From an uncultured Rikenella sp. (GTDB lineage Bacteria; Bacteroidota; Bacteroidia; Bacteroidales; Rikenellaceae), in assembly GCF_910577125.1 (NCBI RefSeq), contig NZ_CAJTMN010000024.1, positions 1 through 25,559 on the forward strand: a DNA stretch of 25,559 nt, in the 5' to 3' direction. Below, piece by piece: positions 1 to 6,795 of the stretch. Position 1 is the stretch's first letter. Each line of letters begins with the position of its first letter. The notes below the pieces were generated by a model, which worked only from the letters and a program-made list of their open reading frames with translations, did not search any database and had not been told where the DNA came from. The translations under genes were made by a program, and so were the position numbers.

Positions 1-45
1 GCCGATTGGCGGTGAGCCAATCCGGCAAGAATTGCCGCGGGCGAC
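1..45. repeat. Partial palindromic extragenic repeat (cut by the window edge)
   Basis: A hairpin with arms GATTGGC/GCCAATC around the loop GGTGA is followed by a second small hairpin (GGCAA/TTGCC) and then GCGGGCGAC. The same loop (GGTGA) and the same trailing GCGGGCGAC occur in the repeat copy near 6532-6586, so this is probably the right end of another copy. The left part lies outside the window. Confidence 0.5.
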
Positions 46-63
46 TGAAACAAGCATTGACAA

Positions 64-140
64 GCCCGCGCGCCACGCCTTAAGAGGGAAATCGTCAAAA
101 CTCGCTTGCGTGTTTTGACTGGATTTCCCAAGGCGCACGG
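64..140. repeat. Palindromic repeat, H2 hairpin copy A
   Basis: The outer arms GGAAATC (87-93) and GATTTCC (122-128) enclose the inner arms GTCAAAAC (94-101) and GTTTTGAC (112-119). A small CGC-TT-GCG helix sits in the loop. GC-rich flanks (CGCGCGCC before, AAGGCGCAC after) add a further outer helix. The same design recurs at 298-340, 6532-6573 and 25402-25444 with different inner-arm sequences. No coding capacity is evident. Confidence 0.75.
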
Positions 141-154
141 AAAAAGAACTGTTC

Positions 155-233
155 GAAAATTTGGGCTGACACAGCCATTTGCTCACCGTGGGGCCCCACA
201 GGGGCTTTTACTAGGGTTATCACTGCCTTACTT
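155..233 (+). repeat. Repeat module with terminator-like hairpin, copy 1
   Basis: A 22-nt block at 155-176 matches 6319-6340 at 20 of 22 positions. Downstream comes a hairpin GCCCC-ACA-GGGGC followed by TTTT, then TAGGGTTNTC and TGCCTTA. In the second copy near 6378-6413 the hairpin is CGCCC-ATC-GGGCG followed by TTTTATTAGGG, so the stem is kept while the bases change. It resembles an intrinsic terminator in shape; function is not known. Confidence 0.6.
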
Positions 234-237
234 AAGC

Positions 238-352
238 GGGGCCTGCGCGGCCCGAGCGCAGTACCCTCGAACCCACCGCGCGCCGTCGCCTTAAAAGGGA
301 AATCGTCAAAATGCACTTGTGTGTTTTGACTGGATTTTCCAAGGCGCGCGTA
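238..352. repeat. Composite palindromic repeat unit H1-H2, copy B
   Basis: H1 is a hairpin TGCGC-GGCCCGA-GCGCA followed by GTACCCTC. It is followed after about 36 nt by H2, with arms GGAAATC (298-304) and the near match GATTTTCC (333-340), inner arms GTCAAAA (305-311) and TTTTGAC (324-330), and an inner CAC-TT-GTG helix flanked by G.U-type wobble positions. The same H1-then-H2 order is present at 6471-6586 and 25335-25457. Confidence 0.7.
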
Positions 353-390
353 GGGTAGAGTCGACCTATTTCGGAGTGCCCGAAGGTACC

Positions 391-431
391 GGCGGAGCGA
401 AAGCGGAGCCGCAGTGAGGCGAACACGGGGC
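391..431. repeat. 41-nt repeat, copy 1
   Basis: The 41 bases from 391 match 6603-6643 at 39 of 41 positions. Key words are GGCGGAGCGA, AGCGGAGCCGCAGTGAGGCG and ACACGGGGCG. Both copies lie directly downstream of an H2 hairpin in gene-free DNA, so this is a part of the same composite element family. No open reading frame of interest crosses both copies. Confidence 0.7.
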
Positions 432-445
432 GAAGAGCGAGTAGT

Positions 446-509
446 GCGATTCGCAGAATCGCCGGGCTTGCGCGCTGGGCCTGTGGCCCACCCCCGGAGC
501 GCGCAGCCC
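446..509. repeat. Nested inverted repeats in the extragenic element
   Basis: Two hairpins are visible. GCGATT (446-451) pairs with AATCGC (457-462). A larger one pairs GGGC (464-467) and GCGCGCT (470-476) with AGCGCGC (498-504) and GCCC (506-509), enclosing a third small hairpin GGGCC-TGT-GGCCC (477-489). They continue the palindromic character of the 1-520 region. Confidence 0.5.
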
Positions 510-548
510 GAACACGACAGACTAAAAGCAACGTTCCATAAACCCGCA

Positions 549-758
549 GGCTTCGCCCCGCATCACCCCGCCCCGGGCTATCGCCATCGGGATACGGGCG
601 ATCTGAGCGGCATTGGCTACCTCGGGTACAGTTGGTCGTATACGCCGGTAACAGGTGATATCACAGTAAGATATTTAGATTTCCGCACTCAGGCCCTTTA
701 TACCAGCGCCGCGCACTATCGCGGCCACGGTTTTCAGTTGCGTTGCCTCTCGGAATAA
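549..758 (+). pseudogene. C-terminal remnant of a FISUMP-domain surface protein
   Basis: The frame reads PAPGYR, then an LSGIGYLGYSWS-like stretch, a YLDF strand and the ending HGFQLRCLSE before a stop at 758. This is the pattern of the C-terminal end of Fibrobacter succinogenes major paralogous (FISUMP) domains common in Bacteroidetes lipoproteins, where PAAGYR, GYYWSS and GFSVRCV occur. Only about 65 residues remain. Upstream the frame runs into extragenic repeat DNA with no signal peptide, and no start codon with family support is present. I read it as the 3' stub of a gene whose front was lost at a repeat boundary. Family assignment is by motif recognition only. Confidence 0.55.
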
Positions 759-821
759 ACGGTGCCGCTCGGCACTCGAAAACTGGCCGGGTCTACCCCA
801 ACTGGCAGCCTCTACTGCCGA

Positions 822-1601
822 CTACCTCGCCACCGAGACGACCAGACCGGGGAATGCCTCCCGCAGACGGGTCGCAATCGCCTCCATCTCCTCGAACGAA
901 ACCTTCTCCAGACCGTCCGCAGGTGTGTTGCGGTCGATCGTGTAGAGCATCACCTCTGCCGGCCGGATCCGGCCCAGCGCACCGATGTAAGCCTCCACCT
1001 CCTCCTGCGTCGTGTTGTCGATCCGATGACCGCCGTAATCTCCCCGCAGCAACATCGTCTGAACCACTAACCGGCCCTCGAATCCCCCCAGCAGGTCGAT
1101 CGTCTCCGCCACCGTGCGGCCGTTCTGCGGCTGGTTGATCCGTCGCACCGTCTCGTCGACCGCCGAATCCAGTTTCAGGATATTCCGGTCCACCCGCAGC
1201 AGCGCCTCCCGCACCGCCGGCCGGTCGATCATCGTGGCATTGCTCAGCACCGCCACCCGCGTCTGCGGCGCATAGCGATCCCGCAGCCTCAACGTCGCGT
1301 CGATGATCCGTCCGAAATCCGGGTGCATCGTCGGCTCGCCGTTCCCTGCGAAAGTAATGACGTCCGGCAGCTCCTGCGCCTCCGCCATCTCCGCCAGCCG
1401 GTGTTCCAGCGCCGCGACGACCCGTTCCGCCGGGTTGAAGCCGCCCGTGCCGTGCGCCCCGTTCCACCCGCATTCGCAATAGATGCAGTTGAAGTTGCAC
1501 AGTTTGGAGTTCGGAAGCAGCAGGTTGACCCCCAGCGACGACCCGAGCCGCCGGCTGTGGATCGGCCCGATGATGATGCGGTCGAAAAGGAAAGTGTCCA
1601 T
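822..1601 (-). CDS. Radical SAM protein (COG0731-like Fe-S oxidoreductase)
   Basis: A 259-residue radical SAM enzyme. The cluster motif C35-x3-C39-x2-C42 sits in LCNFNCIYC and would bind the 4Fe-4S cluster that cleaves S-adenosylmethionine; GNGEPT at about residue 90 is the usual SAM-binding GGEP-type motif. The start GPIHSRRLGSSLGVN is typical of the COG0731 group, whose substrates are mostly unknown. A longer frame opens at 1724, but it would overlap the neighbouring gene by 95 bases and add 41 residues with no family character, so the ATG at 1599-1601, 28 nt after the upstream stop, is chosen. It is probably co-transcribed with the DUF4837 gene. Confidence 0.85.
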   Translation of the reverse strand: MDTFLFDRIIIGPIHSRRLGSSLGVNLLLPNSKLCNFNCIYCECGWNGAHGTGGFNPAERVVAALEHRLAEMAEAQELPDVITFAGNGEPTMHPDFGRIIDATLRLRDRYAPQTRVAVLSNATMIDRPAVREALLRVDRNILKLDSAVDETVRRINQPQNGRTVAETIDLLGGFEGRLVVQTMLLRGDYGGHRIDNTTQEEVEAYIGALGRIRPAEVMLYTIDRNTPADGLEKVSFEEMEAIATRLREAFPGLVVSVAR

Positions 1602-1629
1602 CTTGTTCAGCGAAAAAATCGAGAGACTG

Positions 1630-2625
1630 TTATTCAGGAATCCGTACCGTCCGGAAAATCGCCTCCACCTGACGGATATAGTTCCGCATCGGCACCTGGT
1701 TGTTCGGCGACGGCGAGTAGACATACCCGTCGATCGCCACCATCCGTCCCGTAGCCCCGTCGTAGGTCGTGTAGTTGATGAACGGCCCCCCCATGAAATC
1801 CCCCTTCACGTCCCAGAAACCGCGCAGCTGCGTCCATTGCCGGCCCTCCACCGTCAGGAGCTTCCGATCCGGCGGGATGATCGTCGAAGTGGACATGTAG
1901 CTCCCCTTCGACGGCCCCGGCACCTGCCGCACCGCACCGTTCCGCGCCGCGACGAGCCACCCCGTCGTGGCATCCGTCACCGTCGAGTCCGCCGGGTAGG
2001 TGTAGATCAGGAAGCCGACGCTCGCCAGCGGCAGCTCGTAGGAGACCCACAGGAAATCGGTCGTGTCGAGCCGCACCCGGTAGTTCGTCGGGATGCTCAT
2101 CTCGAAACCGAATTTTTCGCGGATCAGGGCTCCGATCTCCGGATCGCGGTGTTTGCGGGCCTGTGCCACGAAACGGTTGCGCTCGACGATTTCGTAGAAT
2201 TGCTCCAGCTCCCGGCCGTAGGTGTGCAGAAAAGCCGCCATCGAGTCGGCCGACGGCGAGGTGACGGTCACCTGCAGCTGCGGCGCCGAATAGACATCAT
2301 ACGCAGCCGTCATATCCGACCGCTCGTACTGCGCCCCCGTCCGCAGAATCAGGATGTTCCGGTGGCGCGAGACGGTCTTCTGGAAATTCGCCGGCGGGAC
2401 GCTCAGCAGGTCGAAGAGCGGTTCGGGCTGGTTGATCCGTTCGACCTCTTGCGAGAAGATCGCCCGCACGGTGTCGCCCGCCGCCCCCTCCCACAGCTCG
2501 GCGGGAGCGACGACGAAGAGTTCGTAGGCCCGGCCCGACGAAGGGGCCTTCACCGGGTCCGACGAGTGACAGCCCGTGCCGACTGCGGCGACGAGGGAAG
2601 CCAGTATCCAGGTCAGTTTTTTCAT
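1630..2625 (-). CDS. DUF4837 family lipoprotein
   Basis: 331 residues. The N-terminus MKKLTWILASLVAAVGTGC is a lipoprotein signal peptide ending in a lipobox, with C19 as the lipidation site, so the protein is expected in the envelope facing the periplasm or surface. The body (ELFVVAPAELWEG near the start, the NILILRTG strand, and FMGGPFINYTTYDG and VDGYVYSP-like strands near the end) is what I recognise as DUF4837, a Bacteroidetes family of unknown function. The ATG at 2623-2625 is chosen over the upstream one at 2688 because only it places the signal peptide at the N-terminus. A TACATTTG -7 box at 2686-2693 on this strand fits transcription of this gene and the radical SAM gene. Confidence 0.8.
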   Translation of the reverse strand: MKKLTWILASLVAAVGTGCHSSDPVKAPSSGRAYELFVVAPAELWEGAAGDTVRAIFSQEVERINQPEPLFDLLSVPPANFQKTVSRHRNILILRTGAQYERSDMTAAYDVYSAPQLQVTVTSPSADSMAAFLHTYGRELEQFYEIVERNRFVAQARKHRDPEIGALIREKFGFEMSIPTNYRVRLDTTDFLWVSYELPLASVGFLIYTYPADSTVTDATTGWLVAARNGAVRQVPGPSKGSYMSTSTIIPPDRKLLTVEGRQWTQLRGFWDVKGDFMGGPFINYTTYDGATGRMVAIDGYVYSPSPNNQVPMRNYIRQVEAIFRTVRIPE

Positions 2626-2685
2626 AAAGCAACGGGTTTGGATGGGAAAACAGCGGCCCCGCCGCCTTCCGCGGCCGCCGCCGGA

Positions 2686-2693
2686 CAAATGTA
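2686..2693 (-). promoter_or_regulatory. Candidate -7 promoter element for the DUF4837 / radical SAM pair
   Basis: Read on the minus strand this is TACATTTG, matching the Bacteroidetes TAnnTTTG -7 consensus, 61 nt upstream of the DUF4837 start. A clear -33 TTTG at the expected spacing is not visible. It lies about 14 nt from the divergent plus-strand box. Confidence 0.45.
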
Positions 2694-2706
2694 ACGAATA
2701 TTCTCC

Positions 2707-2714
2707 TATCTTTG
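2707..2714 (+). promoter_or_regulatory. Candidate -7 promoter element for the deacetylase operon
   Basis: TATCTTTG matches the Bacteroidetes -7 consensus TAnnTTTG and lies 31 nt upstream of the deacetylase start codon. The -33 TTTG is not obvious. It is divergent from the DUF4837 promoter. Confidence 0.5.
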
Positions 2715-2744
2715 TGAGTATTCAACCTTTCTCAACGGACACAC

Positions 2745-3353
2745 ATGTATTTCCGGCCGCCGAAATTCATCAAACGTCTGTTCCCGGAGCTGAACTGGAA
2801 CTTTCGGGAGTCGGGAACGATCTTCCTGACTTTCGACGACGGGCCGACGCCCGAGGTGACCCAGTGGGTGCTCGATACACTGGACAAATATGGGGCCAAA
2901 GCGACCTTTTTCTGTCTGGGCAAGAATGTCGACCAGCATCCCGAGATCTTTCGCAAGATCAAGGCCCGGGGGCATGCCGTGGGGAACCACTCCTACAGCC
3001 ACATCAAAGGGTGGGGCAATCCGGCGGGGCGCTACATCGAGGATGCCGACCTGGCCAACGGCCTGATCCGGACGAACCTCTACCGGCCGCCCTACGGACG
3101 CATCACGCGGAGCCAGATCCGGCGCATCTCGGAACGGTATCACATCATCATGTGGGACGTGCTGAGCCGCGACTATGCGCGGACGGTCTCGCCGGAGGCG
3201 TGCGTGCGGAATGTGACGCGCCACCTGCACGAGGGGTCGATCGTGGTCTTCCACGACTCGGTGAAGGCCTCGCGCAACCTCTATTACGCCCTGCCGCGGG
3301 TGCTGGAGGCGATCGAGCGGGCGGGCCTGCGGTGCAGGGGCATCGAACTTTAA
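2745..3353 (+). CDS. Polysaccharide deacetylase family protein (NodB-like, CE4)
   Basis: 202 residues spanning a single NodB homology domain. Motif 1 is TFDDGP (D31, D32), motif 2 is HSYSH (H82, H86), and these together supply the metal-binding Asp-His-His triad of CE4 enzymes; RPPYGR supplies motif 3, and an IVVFHDS-type strand lies near the C-terminus. The family removes N- or O-acetyl groups from chitooligosaccharide, peptidoglycan or poly-GlcNAc. No signal peptide is visible, so either it acts in the cytoplasm or its export is not classical; its substrate cannot be told from sequence. It is followed after 13 nt by the MgtC gene and probably leads a four-gene operon with a glycosyltransferase. 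Confidence 0.9.
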   Translation: MYFRPPKFIKRLFPELNWNFRESGTIFLTFDDGPTPEVTQWVLDTLDKYGAKATFFCLGKNVDQHPEIFRKIKARGHAVGNHSYSHIKGWGNPAGRYIEDADLANGLIRTNLYRPPYGRITRSQIRRISERYHIIMWDVLSRDYARTVSPEACVRNVTRHLHEGSIVVFHDSVKASRNLYYALPRVLEAIERAGLRCRGIEL

Positions 3354-3366
3354 AAATGATGGAGAG

Positions 3367-4014
3367 ATGATCTGGACATTCGTTTTGCGGTTGACCATCG
3401 CCGCGCTGCTGGGAGCCATTGTCGGGTTTGACCGGGAGCTCCGCGCCAAGGAGGCGGGTCTGCGCACCCATTTTCTGGTCGCGCTGGGAAGCGCCCTGTT
3501 CATGATCGTCTCCATCTACGCCTTTGCGGCCGACCCGCGGAGCGACCCGGGACGGATCGCGGCTCAGGTGGTGACCGGAATCGGGTTCATCGGGGCCGGA
3601 TCGATCCTGATCCACAAACAGTTCGTGCGGGGGCTGACCACGGCGGCGGGATTGTGGGCGACGGCCGGCATCGGGCTGGCGGTGGGCGGCGGGATGTATG
3701 CCGTGGGGATTGCCGCGATGGTGCTGACGCTGGCCGGACTCGAACTTTCGACGCTGATTTTCAAAACGGTCGGGATCCACTCTTCGCTGGTGGTCTTTTC
3801 GACCTCCGACGAGCAGAACCTGAGGCGGATATTGGTGCATATCCACGAACAGGGGTATCATCTGATGAGCTACGAAGCGACCCACGAGACGGTCGGCGAG
3901 GGGACGCTGTACCGGGTGACGATGGTGGTCAAGACGCGGAGCCGGAGCGAGGACACGCTGCTGTTCCAGTTCATGCAGTCGCTGCCCGGGCTGACCATCG
4001 AACGGCTCGAATAA
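3367..4014 (+). CDS. MgtC/SapB family membrane protein
   Basis: 215 residues. The first 140 residues form about four to five hydrophobic helices with the conserved GAIVGFDRELRAKEAGLRTH segment (residues 16-35) containing the Asp and Arg typical of MgtC. The C-terminal 70 residues (from SSLVVFSTSDE) look like the ACT-like cytoplasmic domain of longer family members. MgtC proteins are linked to magnesium homeostasis and, in some bacteria, to regulation of the F-type ATP synthase; the role in Bacteroidales is not established. A GGAGAG ribosome-binding sequence lies directly before the ATG. The glycosyltransferase start follows 11 nt after the stop. Confidence 0.88.
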   Translation: MIWTFVLRLTIAALLGAIVGFDRELRAKEAGLRTHFLVALGSALFMIVSIYAFAADPRSDPGRIAAQVVTGIGFIGAGSILIHKQFVRGLTTAAGLWATAGIGLAVGGGMYAVGIAAMVLTLAGLELSTLIFKTVGIHSSLVVFSTSDEQNLRRILVHIHEQGYHLMSYEATHETVGEGTLYRVTMVVKTRSRSEDTLLFQFMQSLPGLTIERLE

Positions 4015-4025
4015 CAGTTGTTTTT

Positions 4026-5021
4026 ATGCATATTCTGATCTTTACGACCGGCACGATCCCGGCCCTGAAGTACGGCGGAACGCAGCGGGTGGTTTGGGGG
4101 TTGGGCAAAGCTTTGTTGCGGCAGGGCCATCGGGTGACCTATCTGGCGGAAGCCGGTTCGGTGTGCGATTTCGCTCCGGTGCGGGTGTACGATCCCGCAC
4201 GCCCGCTCGGGACCCAGATTCCGGAAGGTGTCGACCTCGTTCATCTGCATCAGCCGCTCTACGGAGAGTTGACCGAGGGGACTCCGTTCGTCTATACCGA
4301 ACATACAAACAGCGGAGCCGGGCGCGAGTTGCCGTTCAATACGGTCTTTCTTTCGCGGAACCATGCTGCCCGCCACGGTTCGGAGACATTCGTCTACAAT
4401 GGGTTGGAGTGGGACGAATACGGAACGCCCGATTTGCGGAATGCGCGCTCCTATTACCATTTTCTGGGGAATGCGGCCTGGCGGGTGAAGAACGTGCGGG
4501 GAGCGATCGACGTTGTGCGGGGCATGACCGGCGGCCGGCTGGTCGTGTTGGGCGGACATCGTTTCAATTTTAAGATGGGGATGCGGTTCACCTTTTCGCC
4601 GAAGATCCGGTTTGTCGGGATGGTGGGCGGCGAGGAGAAATTGCGGTGGCTTTCGGGCAGTAAAGGGCTGATATTTCCGGTTCGGTGGCACGAGCCTTTC
4701 GGATTGGCGCTGATCGAGAGCCTCTATTTCGGTTCGCCGGTTTTCGGCACCCCATACGGCTCTTTGCCGGAGTTGGTGCCGCCGGAGGTGGGGTTCCTCT
4801 CTGCCGGCTGCCCGGAGTTGAGGCGTGCGGCTTCGGAGGCGGATGGCTATTCCCGCCCGATGTGTCACGATTATGCGCGGGAGATGTTCTCGGCCGATCG
4901 GATGGCGGCCGGGTATGTCGCTTGTTACGAACGGGTCTTGAATGGGGAGCGGTTGAATGCCGACCGCCCGATTTTCCGGCAAACGGCGGATGAGGGAAAG
5001 TTTTTGCCGTGGGAGCGGTAA
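4026..5021 (+). CDS. Glycosyltransferase family 4-like protein
   Basis: 331 residues with the two-domain GT-B layout. The N-terminal part starts MHILIFTTGTIP and has the glycine-rich KYGGTQRVVWGLGKAL loop; the C-terminal part has WHEPFGLALIE with the E-x7-E pair (E223, E231) that contacts the nucleotide sugar in GT4 enzymes, followed by GTPYGSLPELV. Such enzymes retain anomeric configuration and build polysaccharide or glycolipid chains. The frame is open much further upstream (to 3654), but that part overlaps mgtC and has no family similarity, so the ATG at 4026 is used. The acceptor and sugar donor are unknown. Confidence 0.85.
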   Translation: MHILIFTTGTIPALKYGGTQRVVWGLGKALLRQGHRVTYLAEAGSVCDFAPVRVYDPARPLGTQIPEGVDLVHLHQPLYGELTEGTPFVYTEHTNSGAGRELPFNTVFLSRNHAARHGSETFVYNGLEWDEYGTPDLRNARSYYHFLGNAAWRVKNVRGAIDVVRGMTGGRLVVLGGHRFNFKMGMRFTFSPKIRFVGMVGGEEKLRWLSGSKGLIFPVRWHEPFGLALIESLYFGSPVFGTPYGSLPELVPPEVGFLSAGCPELRRAASEADGYSRPMCHDYAREMFSADRMAAGYVACYERVLNGERLNADRPIFRQTADEGKFLPWER

Positions 5022-5040
5022 ACGTTTTGACGGGACGATT

Positions 5041-5493
5041 ATGGAGTGGTTGTTGGATTTAGGGTACGCGGGGCTGTTTATTGGGGCGCTGCTCGCTGCG
5101 ACCATTCTGCCGTTCAGCTCGGATTTCCTGCTGGTCGGGATGCTGGCCGCCGGAGGGAATGTCGTCTGGACGGTGGTCGTGGCTTCGCTCGGCAACTGGG
5201 CCGGCGGGATGATCTCCTATTGGATGGGACGCGGCGGCCGGTGGCAGTGGATCGAAAAGTGGTTCAAGGTCAGGCGCGAGACCCTCGAACGGCAGAAATC
5301 CCGCGTCGATCGCTACGGAGCCTGGCTGGCTTTTCTGTCGTGGCTGCCGTTCGTGGGCGACCTGTTCGCCCTTGCGCTGGGATTCTATCGGACGAATGTC
5401 TGGCAGGTGGCTCTCTTCATGCTGATCGGAAAGACCGCCCGGTTCGTCGCCTGGGCCTTCGCGGTCGAGTGGGTGCGTCCCCTGTTTGCGTAA
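5041..5493 (+). CDS. YqaA-like / VTT-domain (DedA superfamily) small membrane protein
   Basis: 150 residues with about four hydrophobic segments. GYAGLFIGALLAATILPFSSD, the central GNWAGGMISYWMGRGGR and LSWLPFVGDLFALALGFYR are the typical pattern of the YqaA branch (COG1238) of DedA/VTT proteins. DedA-type proteins have been tied to lipid-carrier or phospholipid recycling across the membrane; YqaA itself is poorly characterised. The ATG at 5041, 19 nt after the glycosyltransferase stop, is preferred to an upstream start at 4957 inside that gene. The efp promoter -33 box overlaps the last codons. Confidence 0.8.
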   Translation: MEWLLDLGYAGLFIGALLAATILPFSSDFLLVGMLAAGGNVVWTVVVASLGNWAGGMISYWMGRGGRWQWIEKWFKVRRETLERQKSRVDRYGAWLAFLSWLPFVGDLFALALGFYRTNVWQVALFMLIGKTARFVAWAFAVEWVRPLFA

Positions 5494-5516
5494 ACCCCGG
5501 CTTTTTCGTACCTTTG
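5485..5516 (+). promoter_or_regulatory. efp promoter (-33 TTTG, -7 TACCTTTG)
   Basis: TTTG at 5485-5488 and TACCTTTG at 5509-5516 are separated by 20 nt, a near-ideal Bacteroidetes housekeeping sigma promoter. The -33 box lies inside the last codons of the YqaA-like gene. The efp start codon is 47 nt further on. Confidence 0.8.
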
Positions 5517-5563
5517 CGTGCTCCGCTATACAAAACGGATTATCTTAACACTTAAACCACAAT

Positions 5564-6130
5564 ATGGCAACAACCGCAGATATCAAAATCGGGATGTGCA
5601 TCGAGCTGAACGGCAAAACGTGTCAGATCATCGACTTCCAGCACGTGAAACCGGGCAAGGGGCCGGCTTTCGTCCGCACCAAGCTCAAGAATCTGGAAAA
5701 CGGCCGGACGATCGACAATACGTTCACGGCCGGTGCGCCGATCGAACCGGTTCGGGTGGAACGCCGGCCGTATCAGTATCTCTATGAGGACGATATGGGG
5801 GCGAACTTCATGCACACCGAGACGTTCGAACAGATCGTGATCGACAAGAAGATGATCGAGAATGCCGACCTGATGAAAGAGGGGGAGATCGTGGAGGTGA
5901 TGTTCCACACGGAAAAGGAGACAGTGCTCTCGGCCGAACTGCCGCAGCTGGTAGAGATGGAGGTGACCTATACCGAGCCGGGGCTCAAGGGGGACACCGC
6001 ATCGTCGAATGCGCTGAAACCGGCTACTGTCGAGACGGGGGCGACGATCAAAGTCCCGCTGTTCATCAATACCGGCGAGCGGATCCGGGTCGACACCCGG
6101 ACGCGGGAGTACTATGAACGGATCAAGTAG
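5564..6130 (+). CDS. efp: Elongation factor P
   Basis: 188 residues, the normal length of EF-P. The three OB-like domains are in order: N-terminal KOW-like domain (residues 1-64) with the KPGKGPAF loop, in which K32 sits at the tip where modification occurs in other bacteria; a middle domain with the YLYEDDMGANFMHTETFEQI stretch; and a C-terminal domain ending in NTGERIRVDTRTREYYERIK. EF-P binds the ribosome between P and E sites and relieves stalling at consecutive prolines. No modification enzyme for K32 is encoded in the window. It has its own promoter and a strong downstream terminator, so it is monocistronic. Confidence 0.97.
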   Translation: MATTADIKIGMCIELNGKTCQIIDFQHVKPGKGPAFVRTKLKNLENGRTIDNTFTAGAPIEPVRVERRPYQYLYEDDMGANFMHTETFEQIVIDKKMIENADLMKEGEIVEVMFHTEKETVLSAELPQLVEMEVTYTEPGLKGDTASSNALKPATVETGATIKVPLFINTGERIRVDTRTREYYERIK

Positions 6131-6165
6131 TTTTTGAGAGCCTATTTATCGGCATCGCCGATTGC

Positions 6166-6200
6166 GGGCGGACTTCCTCGGAAAGTCCGCCCGTTTTTTG
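6166..6200 (+). terminator. Intrinsic terminator after efp
   Basis: A perfect 10-bp stem GGGCGGACTT (6166-6175) / AAGTCCGCCC (6183-6192) with a 7-nt loop is followed by G and six T. It ends the efp transcript 36 nt after the stop codon. Confidence 0.9.
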
Positions 6201-6205
6201 TAGCC

Positions 6206-6470
6206 CGGGCGCGAGGTTGCTGGTTTGGGGTAGAGACTCTCCGTGGGGCCCGCGCGGCCTGAGCGCAGTTGTAGCTTGAGCCTTGCAGAGCGTAAGGTGC
6301 GTGAACAGAGAACGGTGCGAAGATTTGGGCCGACACAGCCGCAGCGCAACGCAGTTTCGCTCTGTCCCGCCGGGGCGCCCATCGGGCGTTTTATTAGGGT
6401 TCTCTTTGCCTTATAGCCGGCCGCCGCCCGCGCAGGGCAGTTCCATCCTGTTGGGGTAGAGGCGGCCAAT
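6206..6470. repeat. Composite extragenic repeat: H1 copy and terminator-like module, copy 2
   Basis: 6245-6269 matches 238-262 at 23 of 25 positions (the H1 hairpin region, GGCCTGAGCGCAGT). 6319-6340 matches 155-176 at 20 of 22. Next come CGCCC-ATC-GGGCG with TTTTATTAGGG and TGCCTTA (6378-6413), parallel to 193-230. A degenerate H1-like GCCC-GCGCA-GGGC hairpin with AGTTCC follows near 6426-6443, then GGGGTAGAGGC. No gene is seen. Confidence 0.65.
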
Positions 6471-6586
6471 TGCCCACCGCGGCCCGAGCGCAGTACCCTC
6501 CTGTTGACAAGTCGCCCGCCCCGCTTAAAGAGGAATTTCACTCGTTTTGCGGTGAGCAAAATCGAGATGAAATCCCAGCGGGCGAC
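6471..6586. repeat. Composite palindromic repeat unit H1-H2, copy C
   Basis: A reduced H1 (CGC-GGCCCGA-GCG then CAGTACCCTC) is followed after about 38 nt by H2: GGAATTTCA (6532-6540) against TGAAATCC (6568-6575) outside, CTCGTTTTGC (6541-6550) against GCAAAATCGAG (6556-6566) inside, loop GGTGA. The inner arms share no sequence with copies A, B or D, yet pair almost fully. The unit ends in GCGGGCGAC as at 37-45. Confidence 0.7.
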
Positions 6587-6602
6587 GGCAAACGCGTAGG
6601 GC

Positions 6603-6643
6603 GGCGGAGCGATAGCGGAGCCGCAGTGAGGCGGACACGGGGC
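6603..6643. repeat. 41-nt repeat, copy 2
   Basis: This copy is 39 of 41 identical to 391-431; the two differences are at the 11th and 32nd positions. From here to 6795 I see no gene; the DNA is GC-rich with more short palindromes and reaches the end of the convergent ATPase gene. Confidence 0.7.
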
Positions 6644-6795
6644 GGTGCTTTGGACTGTAATTTGAGCCGAGCTTTTGCGGCCCATAGGGTCGCCGTCTTC
6701 GGCGAGGGCGACGCAAAAGCGGCGCGAGGGGGGAGACGCGCCGAGGAGGAACTTCACAGACGGGGTAGGGAAGAGGTCGGTTATGTAGATTAGTA

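Noticed and set aside
1..821. CRISPR-like array
   Set aside because: The repeats are few, unequal in length and irregularly spaced, and their variable parts are self-complementary hairpin arms, not spacers; there are no cas genes in the window.
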